A stretch of 64,000 nt of DNA from Climacteris rufus (lineage: Eukaryota; Chordata; Aves; Passeriformes; Climacteridae). Numbering within the stretch: position 1 is the first letter of the stretch; each line of letters starts with the position of its first letter. Of the stretch, positions 49,701 through 61,205 are shown one piece after another. The stretch lies in contig VZRZ01008578.1 in the NCBI GenBank assembly GCA_013398175.1, positions 725,602 to 789,601 of the forward strand, written 5' to 3'. Under the pieces are notes generated by a model. That model searched no databases. It saw only the letters and a list, made by a program, of their open reading frames with translations, and was not told where the DNA came from. The position numbers were made by a program, and so were the translations under genes.

Positions 49701-52126
49701 CATCTGCTATTTGTTTATCCTGGGAGTTTCAACTCTGTTTGAATTGGTACTGTCAACTCTGTGATCCCGTACAGTCTCTGACTGCTGAAGCACAGAGAAA
49801 AATTCTGCTTTTGAGAATTTTTTCAGAGAAAAATTCTTCATATATCTCTGCTTTTCAGGGTTAGGTAACTTTGTTTGGTGTCAAGTGCTATACCAATGTG
49901 AGCTCCCATGTTGGCCTATGTGCATTCCATCTGTCTTTTAGTGTGGACGCTTTCTTTTAAATGAGCTTTTCAAATTTCAGTCATGATTCATCATCTGGGA
50001 AAGGTTTGATAATGGGCTACTGTGCCCTGCAGAAAAATAAATTTCTTGATATAGGAGAAGAGAAACAGACTTTGAATTCTCTGCTTGTGTCAGGGCATAC
50101 CAGGAAACTGCTACCTGTTCTGCTCCTCAGATGGTGGGAGGTAACACCTTGTAGCTGGACAAAGTATGGAATTCCTTATGAACACTGTGTTTGCTGCAGT
50201 AGTTGCATACATTTTTACAAGGAAGTATTGCCAGGGACCATTTTGGTTAACAATATTATGTCTACAGTTTTTTTGTTTTTTTGTTCTGCTAGGGGTTTTG
50301 CAGAAACTGAACTTGCACATGAGATTTCAGGTGAAAGTCTGGAGTCCTGCCAACAACTTCTATCCTTTAAGGGGGCAGAAAGATATTTAACCATAATAGC
50401 TTTATTCTAAGTGATAAAGGGGAAGTCCCTCAAAACCAAGAAGCCTATTACTATACCTAAAAGTATATAAATAGTGAAAATTTCAAGTCAGTCAACAGGT
50501 ATGTAGTTATGTTTTGGATTGTAAGGTCATCTCTAAAGTTAGTTGTGTAGCTGCCGTGTACTTAGAAGTTGGTTCTTTTCCTGTCACATTCATTGAGTAT
50601 GGGGCTTTGTATTTTTATTTTTCCTTTAGTCTAGCAAATGTTTGGATGCAACAAACACAGTGATATTGACTGCACAAATCACAGTAGTGCAGCATTTTGC
50701 CACTGATTACTGTTATGGACTTCCCAATTTTATGACATGTAGAATATACTCATTTCTTCTTGTGGGGTCTTTTCTCTCAAATTATTCATATTTTCTTATT
50801 GTAGTTAAAGGTTTTCAAAGTTGCGTAATGGAATTCTGTTGTAATAGGAAATTATTATCGTGATTAAAATATCTGATTAAGGTATGTTGGTCTTCCATTG
50901 TGTCTGATTTTTCACTTCTACAGGCTTTCATGAATTTATATATCCTCTTCTGACATATTAACACTTCTTTTGCATGTGATGCAGAAGCTGTAGGTAACAT
51001 AACAAGTGTGAGAACAAATACATATATTGTAGTGAAATTTGGTATTTTATAGCTTTTAGTTAGGGGAAAAGAAATGGATTTTATATCTATGTGAAAAGAA
51101 GATATAAGTGTTTCAGCTTCTTAATCTTCACTTTGTCATTTGCCAGATGGGGATTGGTTTGCTTTAATTTTCATGATAAAAGCAAGTTCATATGAAATGT
51201 TCTTGCAGATGGCTATATTTAGTTCTATACAAATTATTGCTGCTTCTAGCAAATATACAATTGATTGCAAATAAATGCTATCATAAAAAACTACTTATTA
51301 TAAAGTATAGTCAAAAATCTAGGTGGCCAAGAGTTTCTTGACTCAATAGTCAATAAAAAAACAACTTTTCAAAACTTTAAACAAAAACATACCAAAGCAA
51401 TTATCCGATCTTTGCTGAAAGACTCAAGAAATTGCTTAGATTCAAATTTCTTAATGTTATAGTGTCACTCTTTTGTAAAATTCAACTTAGTTTAATTGCT
51501 TTATTTCAAAATCTTGTTAATTTCTGTACTTTGCCATGTAGTGAAACACTTACTAGAATTGTCCAGTGTCAAATATTCTACTGGTGAAGTAAAGGTGCAG
51601 AGTAGTAATTCAAACATGTCAAGAACTGCTGAGCCATGTTAAGAGTAACTGATTCTCATGATAACTAAAAGACATTTTAGTGTGCTTATAAAGGAGAACA
51701 CCAGTTTAGCCTGAGGAAATCTGCATTTATAGAGCTAAATACTATTATAAGATTCAGGAACTTTTAACTTATTGCTTGGTAAGAAGAATATTCTTTAATC
51801 AGCAGTAATACATGATGAGATACGCATATATGCCTTTTCTTTAGCCCACTTTCCTGATTTTTGCCTTAAGGGTTCCTAAGAAGTATTCTTCCTTTTCATG
51901 CAGACTAAACACTTCTTTGCAGAAACATCTTTTCTGTGCAAAAACTTATTTTCTGTCTGCCTCCTTGGCAGCTTTTTTTTGGTCTTTTTTTCAAATGTAA
52001 ATATATAAATTAAAAAAGCCTAAGGGGAAAATAAGACAAAGCCTCAGAAAAATTATTAATGCTGGACATATAGCAACATGAAGCTGGAGAAACCAACTCG
52101 AATATGTAATCTGTCTGGAAAGTAGT
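46798..52126. other. AT-rich non-coding stretch, no gene seen
   Basis: No recognised exon or interspersed repeat. A GTGTGTGT/CTGTCTGT simple tract lies at 48565-48591. Parts of 48440-48760 and 49250-49345 are AT-rich with homeodomain-type TAATTA-like words and resemble conserved non-coding DNA in texture, but that cannot be judged from one sequence. Confidence 0.45.
48565..48591. repeat. GT/CTGT microsatellite
   Basis: TGTGTGTGTTTGCC followed by TGTCTGTCTGTC. A short compound simple repeat. Confidence 0.65.
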
Positions 52127-52132
52127 TTTATT
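52127..52132 (-). terminator. Possible minus-strand polyadenylation signal
   Basis: AATAAA on the minus strand, about 40 bases beyond the candidate stop at 52172. It is only meaningful if the speculative exon is real. Confidence 0.2.
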
Positions 52133-52171
52133 TCTTGCTTTAGTCTTGACTCCTAGTTGGTCTCCAAACTG

Positions 52172-52312
52172 TTACAAACTGTAGACCAGAAAAGACCCTG
52201 GTTCTAGCACAAGTATAGCTGGTGGCAGCCGGAACACCTCATAAGCACTTTCTTCCTCATCAGCTTCAATCTTGTAGTTTATTGCCACGCTGTTCTCAGC
52301 GAGTCCAGTGCA
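52172..52312 (-). CDS. Speculative minus-strand exon with ASH/PapD-like sequence texture
   Basis: On the minus strand, an acceptor-like CCTCCAGAACACAATAG precedes 46 open codons ending in TAA at 52172-52174. The peptide includes ENSVAINYKIEADEEESAYE (residues 6-25) and VFRLPPAILVLEPGS (26-40). The order is a beta-strand, an acidic turn, F/V before a double proline, then LEPGS. It resembles ASH/PapD/MSP-like domains of cilia-associated proteins. The likeness is by eye only. A minus-strand AATAAA at 52127-52132 follows the stop by about 40 bases, so a short last exon is possible. Alternatively GTAACA overlapping the stop could be a donor and the frame could continue. The segment is GC-richer than its surroundings. 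It may be chance. Confidence 0.28.
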   Translation of the reverse strand, partial: CTGLAENSVAINYKIEADEEESAYEVFRLPPAILVLEPGSFLVYSL

Positions 52313-53290
52313 CTATTGTGTTCTGGAGGTGCAGGTTAAAAGCTGGCAAATCTGGTGCGTGAATGGTAAATTTGTTAGGTGGTGTGGGAGGGTTTGTGCT
52401 CTGTTCTAGGCTTTACAGAAGAACTTAGGATGTACATCTTTGCCTCGAGACTTCAGCAAACGAGGTTGTTAGCACTTCTTTCTCATGCTTATTTGAGAAC
52501 AGTGAACTGCTTTTCTGCCTGGCAGGTGTGAAGAGCAGAGGTAACTCAGCAGCGTGGTCTATCAAATATGTTTGCAGATAGCTGTTTTGCAGTCAGACAA
52601 AAATCTCTTTTGTTCACTTTCTGTACTCATTTGGCTTTGTCACTTGGTCAGCATTCTCTTGCAATCTGTGGAGGTTTCAGTAATGCCTTCTTGGTGACGA
52701 GAAACAGTATACGTTGAGTGATGTCATCCTGGCAGTGTGACTTCTTTACTGCCCTCTTCACCACCGTGCTTTCCCTCTTTGTGTATGTATTTTTGAGTAT
52801 GTGTTGTTGAAAGCTACCTCAGACTCTTGTCCTTCCCCCAGCCAGATAATCTGTTGTGAAGAAGCGTTAACACTTTCTACAGTGCTTTCTGCTAATTTTC
52901 CAAATGAACTTTCTTGCATTGTAAGATGTGAGTTTATTTGTCCAAGACACTTGTAGATTTATCACAATTGTTTTTGTGGGGATTTTCCCTTCCTGAAGTA
53001 AGCAGCAGTGCCTTGGCTTCATGAGAGCCTCAGAGCTCCTCTGCTGAGAGCAGTGCTTGGGCTCCTGCTCGTTTGTTTCATGGCACAGAAATGCAGCTGG
53101 CTTAGCAGTCCACTAATCTGTGCTCATTTGCAGTCCTCCAGTATTTCATACCAATGTCAAATAAAAATTGAGTTTCATTTAAGTTTTTCAATGTGAAATG
53201 AATTCTCAAAGACATCTGTAAATATTAAAAGCAGTAGAAAATTCTGTTATGCATGCTTACTTTTTATATTTCTGTAACTCAGTAGTGTTG

Positions 53291-53312
53291 TCCTTGAGTT
53301 TTTTCTCAAGGA
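53291..53312. repeat. Perfect 8-bp inverted repeat with T6 loop
   Basis: TCCTTGAG, six T bases, then CTCAAGGA. A small perfect hairpin of unknown significance. Confidence 0.7.
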
Positions 53313-53670
53313 GGTTTTTTTATGTTTTCTTTCTTGCTAAAGCTTGCATTTACATCCTAGCTTCAGATATATACAGATCAGGCCAATGCAATTACAACAC
53401 TTATTTTTGCTTCTAAAAGTCTAATTTTGGATGCTACAGCTTTTTTCTATTTTTCATCCTCAGTGGTGTCATTAAGTACTTGTGTAGACTTTGCTTAAGC
53501 CTGTAAGCGTTCTTTGATTGTTTAATATAAAGTTGCATTTTTTCATGAAAAGATTTGCAACCTTCTAGTACAGTCCACTTACAGTTTTTAATTTTTAACT
53601 GCTTTTGGATATTAATCATGACCTTTGTGTGTAACTGACTTCCATATATTAGCAACAGTCAATTTGATAA

Positions 53671-53706
53671 TTTTTGTTTGTTTGTTTTTGTTTTGTTTTT
53701 CTTTTT
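53671..53706. repeat. (TTTG)n / T-rich tract
   Basis: A run of TTTG and TTTTG units ending in CTTTTTAG. Simple low-complexity DNA, similar to 9791-9854. Confidence 0.75.
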
Positions 53707-55530
53707 AGTTTTAGTGGTCAGTTGCACATATTTTGAAATATTTGCAAAATTGATGTTCTGTGATTTCTCTGCTTCTGATTCCTTTGGAAGCAATACACAG
53801 CTATGAAAGCTTCTCTTCATAATTAGACATCCATGGGATGTGTGTAAGTAGTTTATTTGTATTTTTTAATACAGACAAGATAATCTCCATAAATAATTTG
53901 TAAAGAAAGAATGCACAAAATTTTTTTGGGACTTCATACAAAATTCATTATCTCTGTCATATAGCTTTGTATTTAATTGTCAGTTAATGTGAAAAAAATT
54001 CAGTTCTGAGGAGAAGCTGCTGCTTTGTCTCTGCTGAGCACTAATGACAAATATATTCTCTTTCCGTGTGACTGCTATGTATTTATATATGTCAGTATAT
54101 TTACAAGCAATAATTTGCCTGTTAAGCCTGTATGGGTTCTATTCTGACTTCAGAACATATACATTTTGTTATGGGTCTGTCTCTTATTGGAACTACTTGG
54201 TCCTGGAGCTCTTTTTCTAGTACTTCCAAAATTCTTAAACAATAACAATTCTGTAATATTTCTGAAAATATGAGAGTTTTGTGCTTTAAAAAATATTAAT
54301 AGATCAAAAAATAGCAGTGTTTTCCCCAGAGCTATGCTGTTTTTCAATAAATTTCTAATTTTTAAGGTGTTAAACCTCTGAGTGTTACAGCATATGCAAG
54401 TACTGAATGTTTTAAAGCATGCAGCGGGCAATTATATGAAATGCAGAAGAATGTGGAATTTTTTTTGCGCCCTTATTTTCAGCAGATTGTTGGGCCTGTT
54501 ACTTTTCATGCCCTATATCCAATGTGAACTGTAAAAGGAGTCCTTCCCAAACACCAACTACCACTTCTTTCTTACAAATACATGTGCAAACATGTAGTGA
54601 CCCTTTTCTTTTCCTGAATGACAGAGCAATCAGTTCTGACAGTAACTGCGGTTTATGGTTACTTGTAGAAGTATAAGAAGTAAGTCCTCTATATGCATAA
54701 TTGTATAGAAATATAACATCAAAAAGTATGTTTTTTCAAGTTGTGGCTTGAAGTTGGTTTATATAGTTGGTGGGGAAATAGAGTAATAGCTAAAAGATGT
54801 ATTATTAATAAATCTGAAGATCTCTAAAGACATTCTTGGAAACAATTTTCTGTTGTGAATTTCATTTTCATTTTTGTTCTTGGATTCTTCTCTGGTAGAG
54901 ATCATGTAAAAATGTGCTAGTTTGCCCTGGTATGAAAACAGCTCTGAGTACATAAACACCATTTTGTGCTTATCTGAAATGAAAGAAGACCTAAGCATTA
55001 TACTCAGATAGTTCACCGCACAATTAGTGTGAATTTTGAAGTATTGATATCTTGTAAGGATCTAATCAGATATTCTCCTCCTTTGGAGCTATAAAGCACT
55101 ATCCAACCAGTGTGTAATGAGCAATAAATGAATAACCTCTTTACTAGCCTGTAAGATACTGCCATTGTTTACAGCTTTGTGATGTTCATTCCTGAGTAAG
55201 TTGTCACAGGCTGCTCTGTCCATGTTAAATGAATGTATGTTATGAGAAGACACAACTCTATCCTGGCAACACAACTTCATTGCTAGTAGTAATTTTCTGA
55301 ATGTTTGTGGCAATATAGAGCTGTCTTTTACTTCATTTTCTTTGTTATTTTTATTTCATAAGCTTCTGATACTAGTTGTGTGTTCCTTATACTTTATATC
55401 ACTGGAACTAGGGAAGAATGAACTGCTCTGTGATGATATTCTGAAATGTACAAACATTTGGGATGCTGCATCGCATCTGACTTTTCTTGAAAATAATTTT
55501 CTTTAATTTTATCATACTTCCCCAGTGGAA

Positions 55531-55560
55531 AAGAGGGAGGAGGAGGAGGAGGGAGGGAAA
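55531..55560. repeat. Purine (GGA)n tract
   Basis: A GAGGGAGGAGGAGGAGGAGG-type run. A simple polypurine repeat, with polypyrimidine on the other strand. Confidence 0.75.
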
Positions 55561-58190
55561 GTGTCCAGATTAAAATTCAAGTCTACATGCAGGCTTTTAA
55601 TTAATTTCCCAAGAGAATGATATTGCAAAAAGGATGGAAGAGAAATGCTGCTACTGGTCCTAGTTGTGACACAGCGGAATGTGGTGATGAACTTATAACC
55701 TGCAAACAAAATGGTGACCTCTTGTTAGGGATGAGCTACTTTTTGGGAGCTGAATTTTGTGTTTATTATAATCAAGATCCCAAATGGACAAAACCTCCTC
55801 ATTCCAGCCTTGGGCTGGCTACTCTGTCAAAAGAGCAGATTATTCTATGCTCAGTGCAGCTAGTGGCCAAGCAATAGAGATTGTGCACATCATGAGAAGA
55901 GACTCCATGATTTATCAGTCATGAGACTAGTGCTGGCAGTGGAGAGCAGTCCTTAGATGCCCTCGTGGGGAGAATGGAGACAGTCTTGGACATGCAGAGT
56001 TGTGTCAGGTAAACTGTTGAACTGCTGCCTTTGCTGCCTGTGGTCATGTGGCAGGGTTTGATTTTCTGTTTTTCTGTTTGTTTGGGGACTTTTACCATTG
56101 CAGGAATAAAAATGTTAAAACCACTTGATTCAGCTTTGCACTAACTGCCCTTAAGCCTACCAGTCATGTGTCAGGACTAAACAATACCAGTCCTTCAGGC
56201 TCTATGTTGTGCATTGTGCTGCTTAATTTTTCAGCTATGTAAATACTTCAGTCACTTCAAGCTAAATGTTTATTTTTCCTTCCTCCTGTGACCTTAACAT
56301 TCGTAATCAAGTTAAGTTTTCCAGGATGGTTTTGTCACATTAATCTAGATGTTAGAGTCTCCGGGATGTTTTTCTTCAGCAGGCTCTTTGGGAAAAGACC
56401 ATTTGTTATAATGTCTAATACTAAATGCTTTGAGGAGAGTAATTAATAATATTAGGAGTCTCCAAGGAGGAAATGCATAAATATGCCATAGTCCAGGTTG
56501 GCATGCGGGCTGCTGAAGGACAGAAGCTGTGGGGAGGGTATGAACAGCCACATCAGTGTGAACAGCTCACCTCACACAGAGTCTTAGAGGTACAGGATAG
56601 ATGTGTATGCTCTTGTGTAGCAGAGCTTAGACTGAGCTTTGAAAGACTTTCTGATAAGGCTTATCACCAACTGAAAACAAAGTAATGTTACATATTTTCC
56701 TAAAGATGTCTTTTGACTGTATCAAGGAAATAACTATCACTGTGGTAGGAAAATACATGAGATGCTGTAAGAAATTTTAATATTTTTCTATGTTACTTGT
56801 TTCTGGTATAATCTTTCTGCTGAGATGGGCTCTAGCCTCTGTTTTCAGACACAAATGAAGATCATAAGAAGCTCTACCATACATGTGGTGTTTTTCTGTT
56901 TCCTGAAGCATGAGTAGACTGATAGTCAGGACGTCACTGCCTAACTCCAGATGTACTGTGGCAGTAGTACTGTGTGCTTGGGTGGTGTACAAATCCCATG
57001 TCATTAAGTAGTGGCAATAGTAGTGTAGTGATGTGAAAAGAAATTTGTGTGCTTCAAAATTATCAGTCCTGTGCTAACATAATACACAGTATGACTTGGT
57101 AATACACTGGTATAAAGTGTTCCAAACAGTAACTCAAACTAAAAACAAATGTGTGAAGCTTTTGGCATTTTTCTTCTGAGCTTTACTTGAATGGTCTATC
57201 CTCAGCTGTGGCAATTGAGACAGGCAAAAAGAGCGATGAGTGATAACGTGTTAAGCCTTTAAAAATACATGTTTATAGATATTCAGGAAGCGTAGCTGCA
57301 TGATGAAAATAAAATGGCTTACAAGAGAGATAGATGGCATTAGAGACTAAGAGAATTGAATCTCTAGTCTTTTTGCTGGCAAAGTAATTCTATTCTGTCC
57401 AAGTGAATAGGTCTTGGTGATGAAATGATGCAGATATATGGAGCAGAGGACAGAATAGGAAAAACTGGTTTCCTAGGGATGGACTGCAACTCATGAAGTC
57501 AGGGCTGAATTGCTTTCCATGCAGCAATAAACAAGACTCTTAAGCCGTTGTGATAGTGTATTTCTCACTTTGTCTGAAGAAGCGAATTTCAGAATGAAGA
57601 AAATTATATTCAATACATTCAATGGTTTTGTGTGTAGCATAGGTCCCTGAATTTGTTACAGAACACACTAATAAAAAAATTTGCAAATTTATAATATCTT
57701 TAGTTCTCTTAATTTCATATGTTTTGGTGCAGTCATTACTTCACTGTCAGAAGCTGTATTATCTTCCTCTCAATGTTTTGTGTTTCTGTCGGCCAACTTT
57801 AGATGCCAGCTGTTCTGCCAGTTCTGTCTGCTTTCGTTAGAGCTGAAAATTCAGTAATCTAGGAAGAGGATGTACTAATTAACGTAGTCTTTTTCAAGAT
57901 GACCTAGAGAATCTGTACTTAAAGCAAGCCTGCTGGTCATAGATGTACTAATTAAGTTTTTTAAACCTAATTCTGGTAATTCTTGCTTCAATTCTAACTC
58001 AGAGTAGTTGTTTTCTGCTAGGAAGAACTGCATAATAACACAGCAAATGATAAATGAGTTGATTTGTTGGAAACCAAAGGCAGCTATGTTAAGATCATTC
58101 TAAAGGTGGTAAAAGAAGGGATGCCCAGTACTATAGAGTTTGAACTTTTGGGGTTTGGTGTGTGTTTCTTGCTTTTTTTTTTATGGTGTG

Positions 58191-58453
58191 TTACTAGACA
58201 AGAGGACACAGCCTTAAGCTGCACAAGGGGAGGTTCAGGTTGGACATTAAGACGAAGTTCTTCACAGAAAGGGTGATTTGGGTATTAGAAGGGGTTGCCC
58301 AGGGAGGTGGTGGAGTCAACATCCCTGGAGGTGTGTAAGAGAAGACTGGATGTGGCACTCAGTGCCATGATCTTCTTGACAAGGTCATAGGTTGGGTCAT
58401 AGGTTGGACTTGATAATCTCAAAGATCCTTTCCAACCTAGTTGATTCAATGAT
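58191..58453 (+). mobile_element. CR1 LINE 3'-terminal fragment
   Basis: The copy starts within the region equivalent to GNGLKLRQG of ORF2 (AGCTGCACAAGGGGAGGTTC). It continues through GGTTGGACATTAAGACGAAG, TTCTTCACAGAAAGGGTG and CCCAGGGAGGTGGTGGAGTC. The 3' UTR reads CTCAAAGATCCTTTCCAACC then AGTTGATTCAATGA. Indels disrupt the frame. It carries a perfect 12-bp tandem duplication at 58383-58406. It is the same type as, but longer than, the remnant at 31438. Confidence 0.9.
58383..58406 (+). repeat. 12-bp tandem duplication inside the CR1 copy
   Basis: GGTCATAGGTTG occurs twice in a row with no mismatch. It probably arose by slippage in this copy after insertion, or in its source element. Confidence 0.85.
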
Positions 58454-59091
58454 CACTTGCCAATTTATGAACCTTTCAGAAAAGTGGTTTTCTGAGGTTT
58501 TAGTAATAAGTTTCAGATAGCTCTCTGATCTCCCTTTACTGACTCATTTTCCTGCAAATATTCCATGATAAAACCTGTCTGACATTTGATGTCCTAGTTG
58601 GAGTGCAGGAGAGCATCACACAGATTTTGTCCCCATGGCTGAATTTCAGGAAGTAGAATTAAGTGGAGTGTAAACCTCATATTTCTGCCTCTACAGTTTG
58701 AATATTTCATCATCAAAGGGCAGATTGAATGTCAACAGGCAATATAGATTTTGATGTAGAGGGTGGTAAAGACTCTCTCAACAGTTCATAAAAAATCCTA
58801 CAAAAACAACAATAGCAAAATCACCACCACCTTAAGAATGTGAGATTTATCAATTTTCTAGTATTGTTTATTAGAAATATAGCATGGTAATGAAAGGAAT
58901 TTATAGAAGAGAAAGAAGCTGTAAATAAAGGTGATGAATAGGCATGAGTGGGCTGTTTAATTTGTTTTGTTTTCATGGTTCATGAGAAAACTATAGAGAT
59001 GGTTTGAGTCATCCAATCCTTCTTTTTAGTGTTGTAATATAGTACGATAGAAACTGGTAAGGTTCACTCTGAAAGGTAGAACCAAAGAAGC
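58454..59091. other. Non-coding DNA between CR1 and LTR
   Basis: Nothing recognised. The last five bases, GAAGC at 59087-59091, are the left target-site duplication of the LTR that follows. Confidence 0.5.
59087..59091. repeat. Left target-site duplication of the solo LTR
   Basis: GAAGC immediately before the LTR TG end. It is identical to 60316-60320 after the CA end and shows the insertion boundaries are intact. Confidence 0.9.
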
Positions 59092-59250
59092 TGTGGTGGT
59101 TTGAGAAGTTTGGGAGGTCTAGCTTTTTGGGTGTGGTAGGGGCCAAAAGATGGCTCCTGTAAGGAGCTTCCAGAAGCTCCCACAGCTGTCCAGTCAGGGC
59201 CAATCTCTGATGGCTCCTGGAAGATTGATGTGCTGTTTTCTACAGTTGGG

Positions 59251-59294
59251 CCAATTAGGAAGGACAGAAACGCCTCTGCGACAGTATATTTAAG
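59251..59294 (+). promoter_or_regulatory. LTR core promoter (CCAAT and TATA)
   Basis: CCAAT at 59251-59255 and a TATATTTAAG TATA-type box at 59285-59294, 30 bases apart. Transcription would be expected to start near 59315, which defines the U3/R boundary. A GC-rich GCAGGCGCGCGCCATG stretch with CpGs follows at 59312-59327. Confidence 0.6.
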
Positions 59295-59532
59295 AAGCAA
59301 TCTCTGTAGTACGCAGGCGCGCGCCATGTAGCCATGTAGTCATGTAGGCTGTAGGTTAGGCAGAGGAGAGGGAGTATAGCAAACAACAGAGAAGAACAAC
59401 TGAAATATCACTTATGAAAGCCAGCAAATTCTGCCAGTCTGCCAAAGAAGAGAAGCAATGGAGGAGGAGGTTCCTGCAGCATCGGAACTGATACATCTTC
59501 AAAGCCTGTGGTGAGAGACTTTAATCAAACTT

Positions 59533-59870
59533 GGAGCGGAGACGGTGCAGGAGGGAGTGAACTCCCACAAGAGTAGCTGTGTCTGGTGGGGACCAAAGAC
59601 TTTGCTCCTGAATCAAGAAGGGAGTCAATGAAGTTAAAAGAAGCCTGGTTTTTTCCTATCCTAAGAGAGAGACCAGCCCGATGGGGGAGGATGGAGAGGA
59701 GATGGTGCAGAAAGGAGTGATCTCCTACAGAAGGGGCTTTGGTCTGGTGAGGAATGGACACAGTCAGTAACTGCTTCTACTCCTAGAAGGGTTGAACTGC
59801 AGGAGTCGGTGAGGTAAAGAAGCTTTGGGTCACCCCCACCCTAAGTGTGGACCAGCCTGATCTGGGAGGA
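59533..59870 (+). repeat. Diverged tandem duplication inside the LTR (about 160-bp unit)
   Basis: Two successive units share an ordered set of words. Both start GGAGCGGAGACGGTGCAG or GGAGAGGAGATGGTGCAG, then GGAGTGAACTCCCAC or GGAGTGATCTCCTAC, then TCTGGTGGGGA or TCTGGTGAGGA. Next come AGAAGGGAGTCAATGAAG or AGGAGTCGGTGAGGTAAAG, then CCTAAG...GACCAGCC and GATGGGGGAGG or GATCTGGGAGG. Unit starts are 160 bases apart (59533 and 59693). The copies are quite diverged, so the duplication predates this insertion. Confidence 0.75.
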
Positions 59871-60073
59871 AACAGCGGCGGCAGTTTCGGGCGGGCTGCG
59901 TGCCAACTTCTGCAAACCGTGCCATGGTGCCAAAGGAGAGAGAGAAAGACCCCTCCAGGTATAATTGCTAAGAAGAGGAAACACCTGAGCATCTAAGGAC
60001 TAAACTAATTAGAGAAAAACCCCCTCCCCGGGTTCCCCTTACGATCTGGGAGAAGAGAGAGGGCTGTGAGTTG

Positions 60074-60098
60074 GGGGGTGGAGGGGGGGGATGGGAGG
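60074..60098 (+). repeat. G-rich tract in the LTR
   Basis: Several G-runs in succession (GGGGGG, GGGGGGGG, GGG) separated by 2-4 bases. This matches the simple G-quadruplex pattern and lies 60-90 bases before the LTR poly(A) signal. Confidence 0.65.
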
Positions 60099-60159
60099 AT
60101 GGCAGAGGAAGAATGTTTAGGAGATGTTCCTTTGTTTTTGCTCGCTCCTTTGACTCTGT

Positions 60160-60165
60160 AATAAA
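60160..60165 (+). terminator. LTR polyadenylation signal
   Basis: A canonical AATAAA followed by T-rich and GT-containing sequence (TTCACTTTATC then CTTGTCTC). It sets the R/U5 boundary near 60180, leaving U5 of about 135 bases before the CA end. Confidence 0.7.
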
Positions 60166-60315
60166 TTCACTTTATCACTTAGAAACACTGACCTTGTCTC
60201 AGCCTGATTTTGCTCCTCTGCCAGCATTTCTTATCATGGTTTAGTAACACAGTTCAATTTGGAAGGGGGAAAAGAGCAGTACTAGTGGGGCATTGGCCAG
60301 GGCTAAACCACTACA

Positions 60316-60320
60316 GAAGC
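60316..60320. repeat. Right target-site duplication of the solo LTR
   Basis: GAAGC immediately after the LTR CA end. It is identical to 59087-59091. Confidence 0.9.
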
Positions 60321-61205
60321 TAAGGTTGATTAGGCTGGGAACATATTTGCTGGCTCACATATTCATGACATAAATTGCATTTTCCAATGAGATCATTAAA
60401 TGAAGCTGTGTAAGGGAGTGTTGGTGACAATGCAGGGGAATACTAGGCTGAGATGAAACCAAAGAAGCTGACACATTGAGACAAAATAATTATGTATGTG
60501 GGCGTATTTGTACATTTAGCTGCTACTTTCTATATTTGTAAGCCTGTTTTCAGATTGTGAATGAAGTTTTGCTGAGTTATGCTTCTTTTTGTTAAATTTT
60601 GGGTTTGAAGAAAAAGAAGAAAGGCAGCATGAGATCCAATTGTTGGACTACTTTATATGCATGGATTTATTGTTTCTTGATGTGATTGAATGCAGCAATA
60701 CCGAGATACCAAAATAATGATGCTGTCTTGATCCAAAGCCCATGGAGGTAAACAGGGAAGAAAACACAGAATGATGAGTTTTTGGTCAGGTCAGAAAAAT
60801 GCCCCTTGTAAGCTTGAAACCCAAATATTTTCCCACTGACCTAATGCAAATAGATCTGCCATTACAATATCTCAGCTCCAATTACAGGGGTTGATGGGGG
60901 TATTATTGCTTTGTTTCTACTGTGTGTGTTATTATCTTATGTCAATTGTAGTGTAATTCCCATCCTCATGCACTGTCTAGTAAACTGTGGTGATCTATGT
61001 GATGTGGGTTAATTGAAGGGAAAGGAAGTCCTTTGAATCAGTGGTAGTAGGCATTAGCAGATTATAATGTTTTATTGGCTTCTCATTACACAAGCTTTGA
61101 AATCTAATGAAGACTTCCTTCAAGAGGTGGGGGCTGGGAAGGAGGATCTGCATTTCATATCAGCTGCCATACCAGGCAACCCTCTGGCTAGCTTATTTGC
61201 CATTC

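Larger units (their letters stand above)
52313..58190. other. AT-rich non-coding stretch, no gene seen
   Basis: Contains a short hairpin (53291-53312), a TTTG-rich tract (53671-53706) and a GGA-rich purine tract (55531-55560). Open frames such as 55617-55877 and 56473-56685 have no motif or splice support. Confidence 0.5.
59092..60315 (+). mobile_element. Complete solo LTR of an avian endogenous retrovirus-like element, about 1.22 kb
   Basis: It begins TGTGGTGGTTTGAGAAG and ends GGGCTAAACCACTACA. The two ends are imperfect inverted repeats of TG...CA form. It is flanked on both sides by the exact 5-mer GAAGC (59087-59091 and 60316-60320), a textbook target-site duplication. Forward promoter signals: CCAAT at 59251-59255, TATATTTAAG at 59285-59294, and AATAAA at 60160-60165. 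No gag, pol or env and no second LTR are present, so this is a solo LTR. The 5-bp duplication suggests an ERVL/class III-type integrase, but the family is not certain. Oddities: about 870 bases between TATA and the poly(A) signal, an internal diverged duplication, and a G-rich tract near 60074-60098. Confidence 0.9.

Noticed and set aside
49961..50410. 149-codon plus frame, the longest in the window
   Set aside because: No domain, signal or splice evidence, and overlapping frames on both strands; long chance frames are expected in 64 kb.
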